A DNA stretch of 64,000 bases from Solen grandis (Eukaryota; Mollusca; Bivalvia; Adapedonta; Solenidae), in the NCBI GenBank assembly GCA_021229015.1, contig CM037780.1, forward strand, positions 69,667,812 to 69,731,811, given 5' to 3'. Position 1 is the stretch's first letter. The number at the start of each line of letters is the position of its first letter. The notes under the pieces were generated by a model that saw nothing but the letters and a program-made list of their open reading frames with translations, was not told where the DNA came from and searched no databases. Below, in pieces: positions 11,401-18,630 of the stretch. A program made the position numbers and the translations under genes.

Positions 11401-14400
11401 TCCTGGTCTGATAGTATGAGAGATATCACCCATCTGTAATAATTACAGGTATGGCATATCCAATCCAGGTATGGTATAACCCACCTGTGATAATAACAGG
11501 TATGGTATAACCCATCCAGGTATGGTATAACCCATCTGTGATAATTACAGGTATGGTATAAACAATCCATGACAATTCCAGGTATGGTATAAGCCATCTG
11601 TGATGATTTCAGGTATGGTATAACCCATCTGTGATAATTTACAGGTATGGTATCAAGGGCCCTGTCTACCTGCGACAGAAGGACGGACAGGTCATCTATA
11701 TCACTGACACAGATGAGGCTGTGTATACAGGGGGCAGCCTTCAGCGGGGGGATACAGGCATCACAGTCACATGTCCATACGGGGAGCAGACCTACAGTCT
11801 TCTAGAGCATATCACTGTAACTGTTTTTGCTGTGCCTCTGAGTTGTTTATTTTTGAAAAATATAAAGAGAAATTTATTTCTCTCTCTCTCTCTCTCTCTG
11901 TCTGGTTTCTTTAACTATTAAATATTTTATTGATAACATGAAGACGGCTGAATTGCCACAATTAATCCAATTGCTTCTATTTCTGTAAGTATACACTTTG
12001 AAAAATAGTTACTGAATTAAAGGATATTTTGATAATTTTCTTACCTCCCTGTGAATTGAATATGTTCTGAGACTGGAATTTACTTACTTATTGGGCAGCA
12101 TTCTCATGAAATCTACTTACAACTGAATTTCTTAGTCATTAATTTTGAATATATATTGTCTAAGTGTACATGTAGTATATCTTCTTTTTTTGTAAACTAT
12201 AAAGAAACAGTATCTAGACTTGAGCAATAATGAAACATATGTCCTCTGTTAGATTATTTTCCTTATATCAAAGCATGTGGTGATTGATTTTTTTTATCCC
12301 ATTTAGATTATGTATGAAGAGGTATCAATACATCTGTATAATAAGCAAAGATTTGTAGTTGTACTATATTTTGCATGCAGATCAAGTTAAGCCTGCAAGA
12401 CTCCTGGGCCCATGCTTCGTCCCTGAGACTGGAACTAGTCTCCAACAAACCCCACAAAAAGCCCCAGACTGATATGGAGGATGTTGCCAAGCAACAGAAA
12501 GCTTCTATCATAAAAGTAAGTTAAAACAATATAGATACAGCAATTTTAAATGAGTTGAGAATATAGGGATCATATTGTTGTATAACCATTTTAACAGGGT
12601 TATCTCTTTGACCTTTTCTAATGATGTTCAAGTTATATATTGTCGTTTTGCTTTTATTTATAGATAGATAGATATTTATATTCATATAACAAATATCAAG
12701 TTGGTTTAAGTCGTCATGACCCTTGACCATCGTATGATTTACACAAAAATATTTCAATACCTGGCGATCACTTTAACATATACACATTGCTTGAGGCCAG
12801 TACGAAAAACATAATTGGGGCCGATTTCAATAAACATTAGCTGAATGCATAGTGTGTATGCTATCAATATGATATAATTAATTTGAAATAAAGTTTTTTT
12901 GTTATTATCATATAATACTGATATATAAGTAATTAGACATATTCTGTGTTGTATAAACACTTATGACCTTTATATGACCATGACCTGTATGCTTTTACTC
13001 CCTATGTAAAATTGACCAAACTTAGTGTAAACAACCTATAGATTGACACTTGAATTTTCTCATCACTCTTTATATCTCTTTGAAAAAAAAATGTATCAAT
13101 TTTTCTAGTGACCTTGATATTGCCCCTCACATCATTTATAACAACCGTATTGATTGTGCATGCCATGTGGAGGCACATTTTCTGTTACAACTTAAGAACT
13201 TGTGTGGTTTTGTGTAATTTATCCTGGAGCCCTGTAGATATGAAGGAAGGGCGTGTGGCCATGATGTCTTGTATTAGTAGTAAGTGAGATAAAGTGAATC
13301 TACCACGCCCATGAGTTGTTGATAAGGAAATCCCACCCGAGGATCGAGATAGGTAAAAAAACAACAAAGCTTGCCGAAGTTTTATTGACGTATCTCAGCC
13401 CGAGGGTGGGATTTCCTTATCCACAACTCAATGGCCATAGTAGATTTATTTTCCCACCTACCAATAGAAGGATTGAGCTAAGCTTACCTGTAAGGTGACG
13501 GTTAATCCTTATTTCATCCACACAAAACTCCTTAAGGGCTCACACAGAGAGATGACGCAGCTATCAGCAGCCAGTGGTCATATTTTAGAGTATGAGTAGA
13601 GGATAATGTTTTCAAAAACTTCTTAAAAAAAAAGAAAAATTCGGGTGGTAGTGGGTTGGGTGTGTGAGCCCTTAAGGAGTTTTGTGTGGATGAAATAAGG
13701 ATTAACCGTCAACTTACAGGTAAGCTTAGCTCAATCCTTCTATTTCATCTCACACATACACTCCTTAATGGGCCCCACAGAGACTTTAGAGTAAGTTTTG
13801 AAAATATTATCTATATGCCGAGTAACCTTACCATGCATATAATGAAAACAAACGATTAATACGTACCATCATTTTTATCAAAATAATCAGTATTATATTG
13901 TTTATTTAACACAAACTGAAAAGTTATCAAAATCTGGCACATTCATTATTTACATACATACAGTAATGCCGAGTCAATAAACGATCGCAAGTTCTGCATA
14001 CCATTGGTCGATGTCCCAACGTAGAACCAGTAATATCAAGATTAACTGAGGAAAGCATGCATCAAACTGTTACGGCTATTAACTAATGGCTTGTTATAGT
14101 ACTTAGCAAATGTTTTAGCATTAGACCACCCAGCCGTGTCTGTTATCGTTTGTAACGGAACTCCACACCTAATTGCCATTGAAGATGCAGCAGCATGAGT
14201 GCTGTGTAGTTTAAACGACTGGGGCACTCCGGCCTTTAGCATGATAAGCTTAATCCAACGACCTATTGTCTGCTTTGACACCGTCCCATGAGGGCGTATA
14301 TTTGATATCAGTAATTTATTGGTGCAACCCCTCCGTTCTCTGTAAGTACTCATTAAGAGCGTTGATAATGCACAGGCGTCTGTCCGGTGTATAACTCTTA

Positions 14401-17370
14401 AACACGAGTGGTGTTTGATGCTGCCCGGGCTTAGATGTTTTCAAAAGGTGTGGTGTGTTTATCACTAATCTTACTCCAGAGATATTAATGTCCTCCGGGC
14501 AAATAAGATAGAGGGTTTGACACCGCAGAGCTGATAGAAGTAAAAACAGCATACTCAGTTTTGCTGCAAGAAATAATAAGTTGTCACTATGTACAGTAGC
14601 TAAATACTCTAAGACTGTCCGTACATCCCAAATTTCTTTGTACCTAGGTAGCGCTGGTCGTGTGTTAAAAACTCCCTTCATAAATCGAGTAATTAAACTG
14701 TTGTTACTAATATCAATTCCTGAAACCAATTTCAAGAAGCCACTGACGGCCGATCTATAGCTACACCTATGCACTGTAACTTAAGCCTTTTTTGTATAGA
14801 GATGTGAGAAAATCTATTACTGTCGTTACACGGGGTTTAAAGGGATCATTCTTCCCCTCACAATAATGAATCCACTGCTTAACATATGTGTCATATTGTT
14901 TTCTGGTCGTTGTTCGCCACGACTGGATGATAATATGCCTAGCTTCTGAAATTCCTCTGTCTTTGAGCGCTGTCCTGATATGGGAATAAGCGCAAGTCTC
15001 ATTTTCTGTAACGGGTGCTTCCGTTCGGGTCGGTGGGACAGTGATAGGATCTTTTGAGGACTTGGAAGAAGAAGGCACGGTGCCACGATCAGCTTTATCA
15101 AGGTCGGCCACCATGTCTGTGCTGTCCATATTGGCGCTACTAAACACAACAGCTCCGTGTGGTCTATTTCTACTTTTTGCAGGACTTTTGCGATTATACT
15201 GAAAGGTGGAAATGCGTAAAAGTTATTATTTTGTCATGGGAATGAAAATCCATCTATGGCGTATGCGTTAGGATCAGGTAACCTCGCAACATATTTTTGG
15301 AATTTTGCATTGAGCCGCGAAGCAAACAAATCAATATTTAAATATGGAAAAGACTGACATATGATTGAGAACACATCTTTTGATAAACCCCATTCTAGAT
15401 CTTCATTTCCAGACCTGCTAAGTCTGTCCGCAGTTAAGGTCATTGTCCCACAAACATGATGCGCTGATAAGATAATGTTTTTCTGAATACACCAGTGCCA
15501 AATTTCTCGTGCGATTTTATTCAATGAGAATATTCGCCCCCGTACTTGTTGATATATGAAATACTAGTAGTGTTGTCCATGTAAATCTTAATATGAATGT
15601 TTGTTAAAAAACGACAATAAGCCTAACTGACATGCCTTAACCCTTTCACTCATATAGACTCATTTTGACGCACTCAGTAGGTACCACATAAAGCCTGATC
15701 TGCAGAAAACCAGTTAAACCTTACCAAATTTAATTACAAAATCCTCCTTTCCAGACCACTGAGTAGCAGCGAACAGCATAAAACCTGATCAGCCTGCGAG
15801 TTACTTGCAGGCCGATCTGGTTTTATGCTGTTCGCACAGGTCTTTTCATGGTGTCCTCTATGAGGGAAAGGGTTAAGTTCCAATACATTTATATGCTGTC
15901 GTTGTTCATGAGAAGACCAGAAACCCTGTGTCCTCCTATTCATTGATTGGTCATAAGCACCCCACATACGTTTAGATGAATCAGTAAACATGATATAGTC
16001 TGCATCAAGCGTGTTGATATTGTTAAAATATAAATGTATATTTTTTATCCACCATTGTAATATGTCATGTATGTCCCTTGTAACACTCAAAAAGCTATTA
16101 AAATTCCCCCATGTGCTTTTTCAGCTCTACTTCTTTCCTATGTTCTAACGGTTTAATATAAAAGGGAGCGTGCAGGACTCCTGGGGTAGCAGCTACCATT
16201 TTCCCAATGACCCTTAAAAATTGTTGTATAGTGATGCGACGTGACATTGTAATAATTTTACAGAGTTGCACTATATTATCACATTTATCTGACGTTAAAC
16301 TGACTGTCATCGTCGTTGAACGCAGTATAAATCCTAAGAAAACGATTTGCTTCGTTGGTATGAGGACTGATTTTTTCAATGATATTGTAAACCCAAGTTT
16401 ATCTAATAAATTAACCGTGTCTGAGATGTTGTGTTCACAATCACAATACGATTGACCTTGAAGGCAGGAATCATCAATATAGATCGAACTTATGTGTCCC
16501 CTTGCCCTTAAATTGGCAAACACTGGCTTCAGTAGTTTTGTAAATATCAAAGGACTTTTAGAAAACCCCATTACTAGTGCCGTAAACTGATATTTTACGC
16601 CGTCAAAAATGAAACGGAAATAGCGTCTATCTGGTTCGTGTATGGGGATTGTGTAAAACGCATAAGAAATGTCGACTGAACCAAAGTAGCAATCTTTCGT
16701 CATCGCTGTTATAAAAGACTGTAACGTTTCCATTTTAAAGTGTACCTTATCCACGTAATTACTATTAAATGATTTTAAGTTTAAAATAATCCTAATACGT
16801 CCATCTGGTTTTGGTCTCGTGAATATATTTGAAATAAATTCTCCACTGGTATTATTGTCTGCAAGCTCAATTATTTCTTGTTCTAAAAAACGCTTTATTT
16901 CCTGTCTTATCTTTTGTCTTTCATCTTCATCGAAATTAAAAGGTTTGGGAATACTACTCTGGTAAGGAGTGTTAGAAAGGTGTACCCGGTACCCACATAT
17001 CGTTTCTAAAATCCATTTGTCATTGGTTATCTTACGCCATTCATTAACGGAAGTACTTGTCTTTTTAGCCTTAAAATTGTTTGATGTGTTCACTAAGTCG
17101 AAAAATCGTATATAAAACTTGTTGTAATATAGTTTCTCTACCCATAGTTCAAATTTCAAATTTCGTAATTATGACATCAGATCTGGTTACATATTTACTC
17201 TTCAGGAAGTGTCGTCTGCTGCAGTCGAGAAACGTCTGCAGCTGGAATCACATGACCTCGGGAAGAACTTTGACAAACTGAAGAAAGAATATGGACAGAC
17301 GGACAAGGAGAAGAGCTTGTACGACATGTTTGTGTCATTCAAGGAAACCGGTCTGCAGGCATCTAGCTAG
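416..17370 (+). CDS. DIS3L: DIS3-like exonuclease 1 (3' half of gene, 10 exons)
   Basis: Partial gene; the 5' exons lie before the window. The coding exons are 416-510, 1283-1439, 2226-2321, 7058-7210, 7722-7871, 8726-8827, 10840-10982, 11645-11816, 12381-12515 and 17206-17370. All have GT donors and AG acceptors, the phases match at every junction, and they sum to 1368 nt (455 residues plus stop). Known of the family: DIS3L is a cytoplasmic RNase II/RNB 3'-5' exoribonuclease associated with the RNA exosome. Seen here: [15 protein letters not shown] in exon 3 (distinguishes DIS3L from DIS3), [11 protein letters not shown] and [15 protein letters not shown] in exon 5 (end of the RNB domain), then ELFQCLYF and an S1-type beta-barrel region in exons 7-9, and a charged tail. 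The catalytic aspartates of the RNB domain should lie upstream, so activity cannot be judged here. The introns are full of mobile elements but no coding exon is interrupted. Confidence 0.95.
1283..1439 (+). CDS. DIS3L: DIS3L exon b
   Basis: The 157 nt complete the split Arg codon and encode a segment with [17 protein letters not shown], typical of the RNB domain of DIS3L. Donor is GAG/gtaggg. It ends in phase 0. Confidence 0.93.
1863..2102. mobile_element. piggyBac-like MITE, copy 1 (in DIS3L intron 2)
   Basis: About 235 bp, closely similar along its full length to the copy at 15641-15872. The ends are near-inverted (CCATTTCCCTCATA on the left, TATGAGGGAAAGGG on the right). The TTAA flanks are degraded to TGAA-like sites. 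It has no coding capacity and carries an internal 67-nt hairpin at 1996-2062. Assignment to piggyBac rests on the clean TTAA duplication of the second copy. Confidence 0.7.
2226..2321 (+). CDS. DIS3L: DIS3L exon c
   Basis: The 96 nt (32 codons, phase 0 at both ends) encode the diagnostic [15 protein letters not shown] followed by AESYPNQAL. Acceptor is tgtttCAG, donor TTG/gtaagg. In animals this block separates DIS3L from DIS3. Confidence 0.97.
2718..2800. repeat. Pogo/Tc1-like inverted-terminal element, left part
   Basis: A TA followed by CAGTTGGATCTCGGTTATTC resembles the terminal inverted repeats of pogo/Tigger-type MITEs. A related inverted end (GATAACTGGAATCTCTGG) lies at about 6537-6555, past the LINE. 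The two may be halves of one element split by the LINE. The similarity is imperfect, so this is tentative. Confidence 0.35.
3613..4323 (+). pseudogene. LINE endonuclease domain (C-terminal part)
   Basis: Translates from [15 protein letters not shown] without a start codon of its own, so it is the remnant of a longer ORF2 protein. Motifs of the exonuclease-endonuclease-phosphatase fold are visible: AAYYRP, LGDFNFP (catalytic Asp/Asn) and ADHSIV (the SDH-type catalytic His motif, with Ala in place of Ser). The frame stops at 4321-4323, directly where the frame of the reverse transcriptase takes over, so one indel near 4310-4325 breaks an originally continuous ORF2. Confidence 0.85.
4269..6350 (+). 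CDS. LINE reverse transcriptase (ORF2, C-terminal part)
   Basis: An open frame of 693 codons, of which the part after about 4320 is homologous to LINE ORF2. It would copy element RNA by target-primed reverse transcription. Motifs: [11 protein letters not shown] from about residue 202, [27 protein letters not shown] (motif A, Asp about 336), [20 protein letters not shown] (motif B) and FADD (residues 422-425, motif C catalytic Asp pair). A C-terminal region with [15 protein letters not shown] and LPAYLERP follows, typical of CR1/Jockey-group ORF2. All catalytic aspartates are present. The first about 17 codons read the wrong frame of the endonuclease segment, so the Met at 4269 is not a natural start. 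It ends with TGA at 6348-6350. Confidence 0.9.
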   Translation: MVRIFKCYFNRYRKIYSIKRISNKRSLPWITQSIKRLMRKRDNNQKNKIYFRLKKEGNNKTRAAFLKMKNHIKKQIKLSYNKYIEYILGLEDNIDDKEKNSFNSKKLFSLIKNAKQDATGIPPLFDKISGSIKSDNSEKADILNRQFQSVFTQMTPISLAQSCFAAIRNINTQDFSFYRKYPIMPEITINISGVEKLISNLRPDKAAGPDNIKPLILKNLCQQISPILLILFQKSLDTGTLPKVWTSANVTPLFKKGNKEDPANYRPISLTCILCKVLEHIVASNLTKHFNKHNILYDLQHGFREKRSCETQLLQLTDQLARNLVNGQQTDLVLLDFSKAFDKVSHLKLLYKLQEHGVNNSTLLWIKSFLIGRTQKVVLEGGCSSEVPVTSGVPQGSVLGPLLFLLYINDLPDTITSQVRLFADDTAVYLAINNKQDCITLQKDLDKLVQWEKKWEMEFNPSKCIVLNITKKKKALSFDYRLHGQALETVDNAKYLGVTISKDLSWNKHIDNITSSANKTLGFLHRNIQTKNKEVREAAYKALVRPQVEYASTVWSPHTQTYIDKIEKVQRRAVRWVNNNYSYYDSVTSMQKELDWQTLQYRRDVTRLLMFYKIVNNLVAVPLPAYLERPARISRHLHSLSYRQIHTPASYFKYSFFPYTVILWNSLPENIVSQNDLLAFKQKLLSFQIVDRP
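6509..6524 (+). repeat. (TAGA)n tail of the LINE
   Basis: Four TAGA units at the 3' end of the LINE, followed by host-like sequence. CR1-type LINEs often end in short simple repeats rather than polyA. Confidence 0.7.
6705..6954 (-). mobile_element. tRNA-derived SINE, family B, copy 1
   Basis: On the minus strand it opens with a tRNA-like head: GGTCTCCATGGCTGAGAGG, then a box B like GTGGGTTCAAATCCC. The unrelated body ends near 6705 in the CGACGGTAAACTCAAATAG segment. Copies of the same order and length lie at 55746-55981 and 56431-56661. It sits in DIS3L intron 3, close to exon d. Confidence 0.8.
7058..7210 (+). CDS. DIS3L: DIS3L exon d
   Basis: The 153 nt (51 codons) begin [19 protein letters not shown] and end DPVVNK, matching the DIS3L segment after PNQAL. 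Acceptor is ataccAG, donor AAG/gtatta. Confidence 0.95.
7363..7629 (+). mobile_element. tRNA-derived SINE, family A, copy 1
   Basis: The head GTCCCCAGTGGTTGAGTGG and box B GTGTTCGATCCC are pol III promoter-like. The body matches the full copy at 18318-18630 (GTGTGGCAGCACTATATCTG, GACATTAAACCCA) and ends in a CAAA-type tail. It carries internal deletions relative to that copy. Located in DIS3L intron 4. Confidence 0.8.
7722..7871 (+). CDS. DIS3L: DIS3L exon e (end of RNB domain)
   Basis: The 150 nt encode [30 protein letters not shown] and ADVI, the most conserved signature of the RNB fold's C-terminal part (RNA contact, SPIRRY). Acceptor is ggttacAG, donor ATT/gtaagt. Confidence 0.97.
8442..8489. 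repeat. (TA)n microsatellite in DIS3L intron 5
   Basis: About 24 TA dinucleotides in a row, broken by one C at its start. No other feature is seen in this intron. Confidence 0.9.
8726..8827 (+). CDS. DIS3L: DIS3L exon f
   Basis: The 102 nt encode [17 protein letters not shown] and [11 protein letters not shown], the helix that follows [10 protein letters not shown] in DIS3L. Acceptor is gtgcaCAG, donor CGG/gtaact. Confidence 0.94.
8950..9080 (-). repeat. tRNA-like SINE fragment
   Basis: Reverse strand reads GGGTGCCGTGATACACAGG with a later GTGGGTTCCAACCCC, resembling box A and box B of a tRNA-derived SINE head. The rest of the element is not clearly delimited. Confidence 0.4.
9500..10560. 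repeat. Tandem array, about 165-185 bp units (in DIS3L intron 6)
   Basis: About six degenerate units. Landmarks recur at roughly 9585, 9862, 10048, 10210 and 10370 (CTCTGACATTCCTTGATG), together with AGGTCTGTAGCTCCAAGG, GGTCAAGGTCACAC and CACCATCATGAGA. The left end starts TTTTTATGCACCTGAAGG, like the CATAAAA termini of other arrays here. Probably the core of a non-autonomous mobile element. Confidence 0.8.
10840..10982 (+). CDS. DIS3L: DIS3L exon g
   Basis: The 143 nt encode [18 protein letters not shown] and [10 protein letters not shown]. The acceptor is AAG rather than CAG, preceded by a pyrimidine-rich tract. It ends in phase 2. This starts the S1-like region. Confidence 0.95.
11445..11653 (+). 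repeat. 31-bp minisatellite duplicating the exon h splice acceptor
   Basis: CAG/GTATGGTAT recurs with AG ending at 11448, 11468, 11499, 11519, 11550, 11581 and 11612, then the true acceptor at 11644. The steps are 20, 31, 20, 31, 31, 31 and 32. Each unit joins the first bases of exon h to about 20 nt of intron. Every decoy leads to a stop within a few codons. Confidence 0.9.
11645..11816 (+). CDS. DIS3L: DIS3L exon h (S1 region)
   Basis: The 172 nt complete the split Arg and read [14 protein letters not shown] and [18 protein letters not shown], then LLEHIT. This matches the GIKGxxYL beta-barrel segment of DIS3L. Donor is ACT/gtaact. The last acceptor of a decoy array was chosen because only it keeps frame and homology. 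Confidence 0.95.
11879..11899. repeat. (CT)n microsatellite
   Basis: About ten TC dinucleotides shortly after the exon h donor in DIS3L intron 8. Confidence 0.85.
12381..12515 (+). CDS. DIS3L: DIS3L exon i
   Basis: The 135 nt encode [20 protein letters not shown] followed by SNKPHKKP, like the LRLEIISNKP stretch of vertebrate DIS3L. Acceptor is catgCAG, donor AAA/gtaagt. Confidence 0.93.
13296..13449. repeat. Foldback element (inverted repeat, about 55-bp arms)
   Basis: The left arm (13296-13350) and right arm (13392-13449) are imperfect reverse complements sharing ATAAGGAAATCCCACCC, with a loop of about 40 bp. No coding content. It lies just outside the DIRS 3' end in DIS3L intron 9. Confidence 0.75.
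13463..13790. repeat. DIRS terminal region: inverted repeat
   Basis: Arms at 13463-13546 and 13662-13743 are nearly perfect reverse complements (sharing GATTGAGCTAAGCTTACCTG and TTAAGGAGTTTTGTGTGGAT) around a loop of about 115 bp. 13741-13790 then repeats part of the left arm directly. Being immediately 3' of the tyrosine recombinase, it probably represents the right ITR and internal complementary region of the DIRS element; this is inference. Confidence 0.65.
14042..15147 (-). pseudogene. DIRS tyrosine recombinase, broken
   Basis: Three overlapping minus-strand frames (15147-14767, 14774-14316, 14353-14042) cover one tyrosine recombinase and are split by frameshifts near 14770 and 14340. 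Visible parts: the N-terminal SAM-like core-binding domain ([20 protein letters not shown]), the box with the first catalytic Arg (LSALRCQTL), the C-terminal HxxR box reading HSTHAAA, and [17 protein letters not shown] with the nucleophile-region tyrosines. The HxxR Arg is replaced by His (codon CAT, a CpG transition from CGT). The role would have been integration of the circular DIRS DNA. Not functional. Confidence 0.85.
15234..16090 (-). pseudogene. DIRS RNase H domain, frameshifted and MITE-interrupted
   Basis: Minus strand, downstream of the reverse transcriptase. [13 protein letters not shown] (first catalytic Asp) leads to HINVLEL, where a TTAA-flanked MITE (15641-15872) interrupts the frame. 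Beyond it, [17 protein letters not shown] and, in another frame from 15524, [10 protein letters not shown] and [16 protein letters not shown] resume the domain. There is a T-run slip near 15608 and another frameshift near 15525. If the MITE and one TTAA are ignored, the frame continues across the insertion point, which confirms its borders. Confidence 0.8.
15641..15872. mobile_element. piggyBac-like MITE, copy 2, with TTAA duplication
   Basis: 232 bp flanked by TTAA at 15637-15640 and 15873-15876. Terminal inverted repeats are CCCTTTCACTCATA and TATGAGGGAAAGGG. It is strongly similar throughout to 1863-2102. An internal 67-nt hairpin (15769-15835) is included. It landed inside the DIRS RNase H gene and so is younger than the DIRS element. 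TTAA duplication is the hallmark of piggyBac-type transposition. Confidence 0.87.
16098..17159 (-). pseudogene. DIRS reverse transcriptase domain
   Basis: A 353-codon open frame on the minus strand, truncated at its N-terminus. The motifs in order are [43 protein letters not shown] (motif A Asp), [20 protein letters not shown] (motif B) and SSIYIDDS (motif C, YIDD catalytic pair), then FLGFIL and a thumb region. This pattern is that of DIRS/Ty3-related reverse transcriptases, not LINEs. The Met at 17159 is probably internal to the original polyprotein. The catalytic residues remain, but the flanking domains are broken. Confidence 0.87.
17206..17370 (+). CDS. DIS3L: DIS3L last coding exon
   Basis: The 165 nt begin [20 protein letters not shown] and end [18 protein letters not shown] before TAG at 17368-17370. 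The charged, helical tail resembles the EEYxxYRxTKGRSLYTLLEE end of vertebrate DIS3L. The acceptor TTTACTCTTCAG lies only about 45 bp from the truncated DIRS end. Confidence 0.92.
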   Translation, partial: EVSSAAVEKRLQLESHDLGKNFDKLKKEYGQTDKEKSLYDMFVSFKETGLQASS

Positions 17371-17420
17371 CGACGTTCAATCTCTTTAGTTCTCTTGTGT
17401 TCATGACTTGTATTATAACT

Positions 17421-17488
17421 AATAAATTATGCAACAAATTTGTCGAATTTGCGGAATACAAAATAAACTTAGTGATTGTGAAAATAAA
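17421..17488 (+). terminator. DIS3L polyadenylation signals
   Basis: Three AATAAA hexamers at 17421-17426, 17462-17467 and 17483-17488, beginning 51 bases after the stop, followed by a GT-rich stretch (GGGGGGTGGGGG at about 17494). Which one is used cannot be told from sequence. Confidence 0.75.
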
Positions 17489-17560
17489 GTCTTTGGGGGG
17501 TGGGGGAATCATGTGTTCAATATTGTTGGAAATGGTACCAGTATATCTTTCTTGCTTGAC

Positions 17561-17836
17561 CAGTCCAGATGACCATGTGGCGAGAGCGTTCACTTCATAA
17601 TCAGGAAGATCGCGACATACAAAAGTAAAAAATGGTACTGGTATAGCTTGCTTGCTTGGCACTTCGCATAAAGGACTGGTTGGCCCGGTTTCAGGATAAT
17701 GGGACTGGGTGAGGTATCACGTCACATGCCTACGGCGTGATACTACAGTGTGGCAGCACTACATCTGTCTCAAGTAGACATCGTCTTCAAATGACTGAAA
17801 TACTTTGATAGACGTTAAGACAAAGCAAATAAACAG
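17561..17836 (+). mobile_element. tRNA-derived SINE, family A, decayed copy
   Basis: Shares GGACTGGTTGGCCCGGT, CTACGGCGTGATACTACAGT and TCAAGTAGACATCGTCT with the full copy at 18318-18630. Its head is badly eroded. It lies just after the DIS3L polyA signals. Confidence 0.75.
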
Positions 17837-18317
17837 TTGGGCAAGGCCGGGAGGTGGACGCTCAGGGGGCTCAAGCTGGCTAGACCATACAATTTTCTTG
17901 GCAATGAAATTATCTTGATATAGTTTTTTTTTTTTTTGCACTCTTAAGTGGAAATCAACATTGTGAGCCCTTAACTGAAATAGAGTTTGCCACTCGACCA
18001 GTCACCCAGTTTCCGATCCCTGCTGATAGAGCATCCGTTGTCGCCTTTATCCTCTCTTGGCATGGCTACATCATTATGTCTGCTTTAATACGAATTAGTC
18101 AGACGCTTTTAATTTACTAATTATACAACATTTAAGCGCCTAGATATCACAGGCCCCTCTCCTCTAAAAGAAAAATTATGGGTCCGGTCTTGTTTAGGGT
18201 GTACCTTCATAATTCACAGTAAATTATTCAAGTCGAGAAATGTGTCCATAGGACACGGATGCACCCGCCATTATGTTTATTAGATGATACTTTTGTCAGT
18301 GAATATGAAAAACTGGA
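17837..18317. other. Intergenic stretch, nothing recognised
   Basis: Between two family A SINE copies. It holds a T-run at 17926-17938 and no open frame or repeat that I can assign. Confidence 0.5.
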
Positions 18318-18630
18318 CCGTCCCCGGTGGCCGAGTGGTTAGAGCGTCTGCCTCGGGAGCGGATGGTCGTGGGTTCGATCTCCGGCCGCGACATACCAAA
18401 GTCGTAAAAAATGGTACTGTTATAGCTCCCTTGCTTGGCGCTCAGCATATAAGGGTAGTTGCAGGACTGGTTGGCCCGGTGTCAGGATAATGTGACTGGG
18501 TGTGGTATCATGCCACATGTCTACGGCGTGATATTGCAGTGTGGCAGCACTATATCTGTCTCAAGTAGACATCGTCTCCAAATGACTGAAATACTGTCGG
18601 TGGGACGTTAAACCCAGCAAACAAACAAAC
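18318..18630 (+). mobile_element. tRNA-derived SINE, family A, full copy with target duplication
   Basis: About 313 bp. The head GTCCCCGGTGGCCGAGTGG, then GGTTAGAGCGTCTGCC and box B GGGTTCGATCTCC resemble a tRNA with pol III A and B boxes. The body is unrelated and ends in a CAAA repeat tail. The flanks carry AAAACTGGA on both sides (18309-18317 and 18631-18639), a target-site duplication. It is the best-preserved copy in the window. Confidence 0.87.

Larger units (their letters stand above)
13463..17165 (-). mobile_element. Degenerate DIRS-type tyrosine-recombinase retrotransposon
   Basis: Lies antisense in DIS3L intron 9. Minus-strand order is reverse transcriptase (17159-16098), RNase H (16090-15234, interrupted by a MITE and frameshifts), tyrosine recombinase (15147-14042), then an inverted-repeat terminus. 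This order is that of DIRS elements, which integrate circular DNA with a tyrosine recombinase instead of an integrase. The gag region and left ITR are absent: homology ends about 45 bp before the last DIS3L exon. It has several frameshifts and a changed recombinase catalytic Arg, so it is dead. Confidence 0.88.

Noticed and set aside
11394..11597. Repetitive minus-strand open frame
   Set aside because: A by-product of the 31-bp minisatellite; it is antisense within DIS3L intron 7.
17180..17205. Alternative acceptor at GACATCAG (17180) for the last DIS3L exon
   Set aside because: It would add 25 nt and break the reading frame; the site at 17205 keeps phase and has the better pyrimidine tract.
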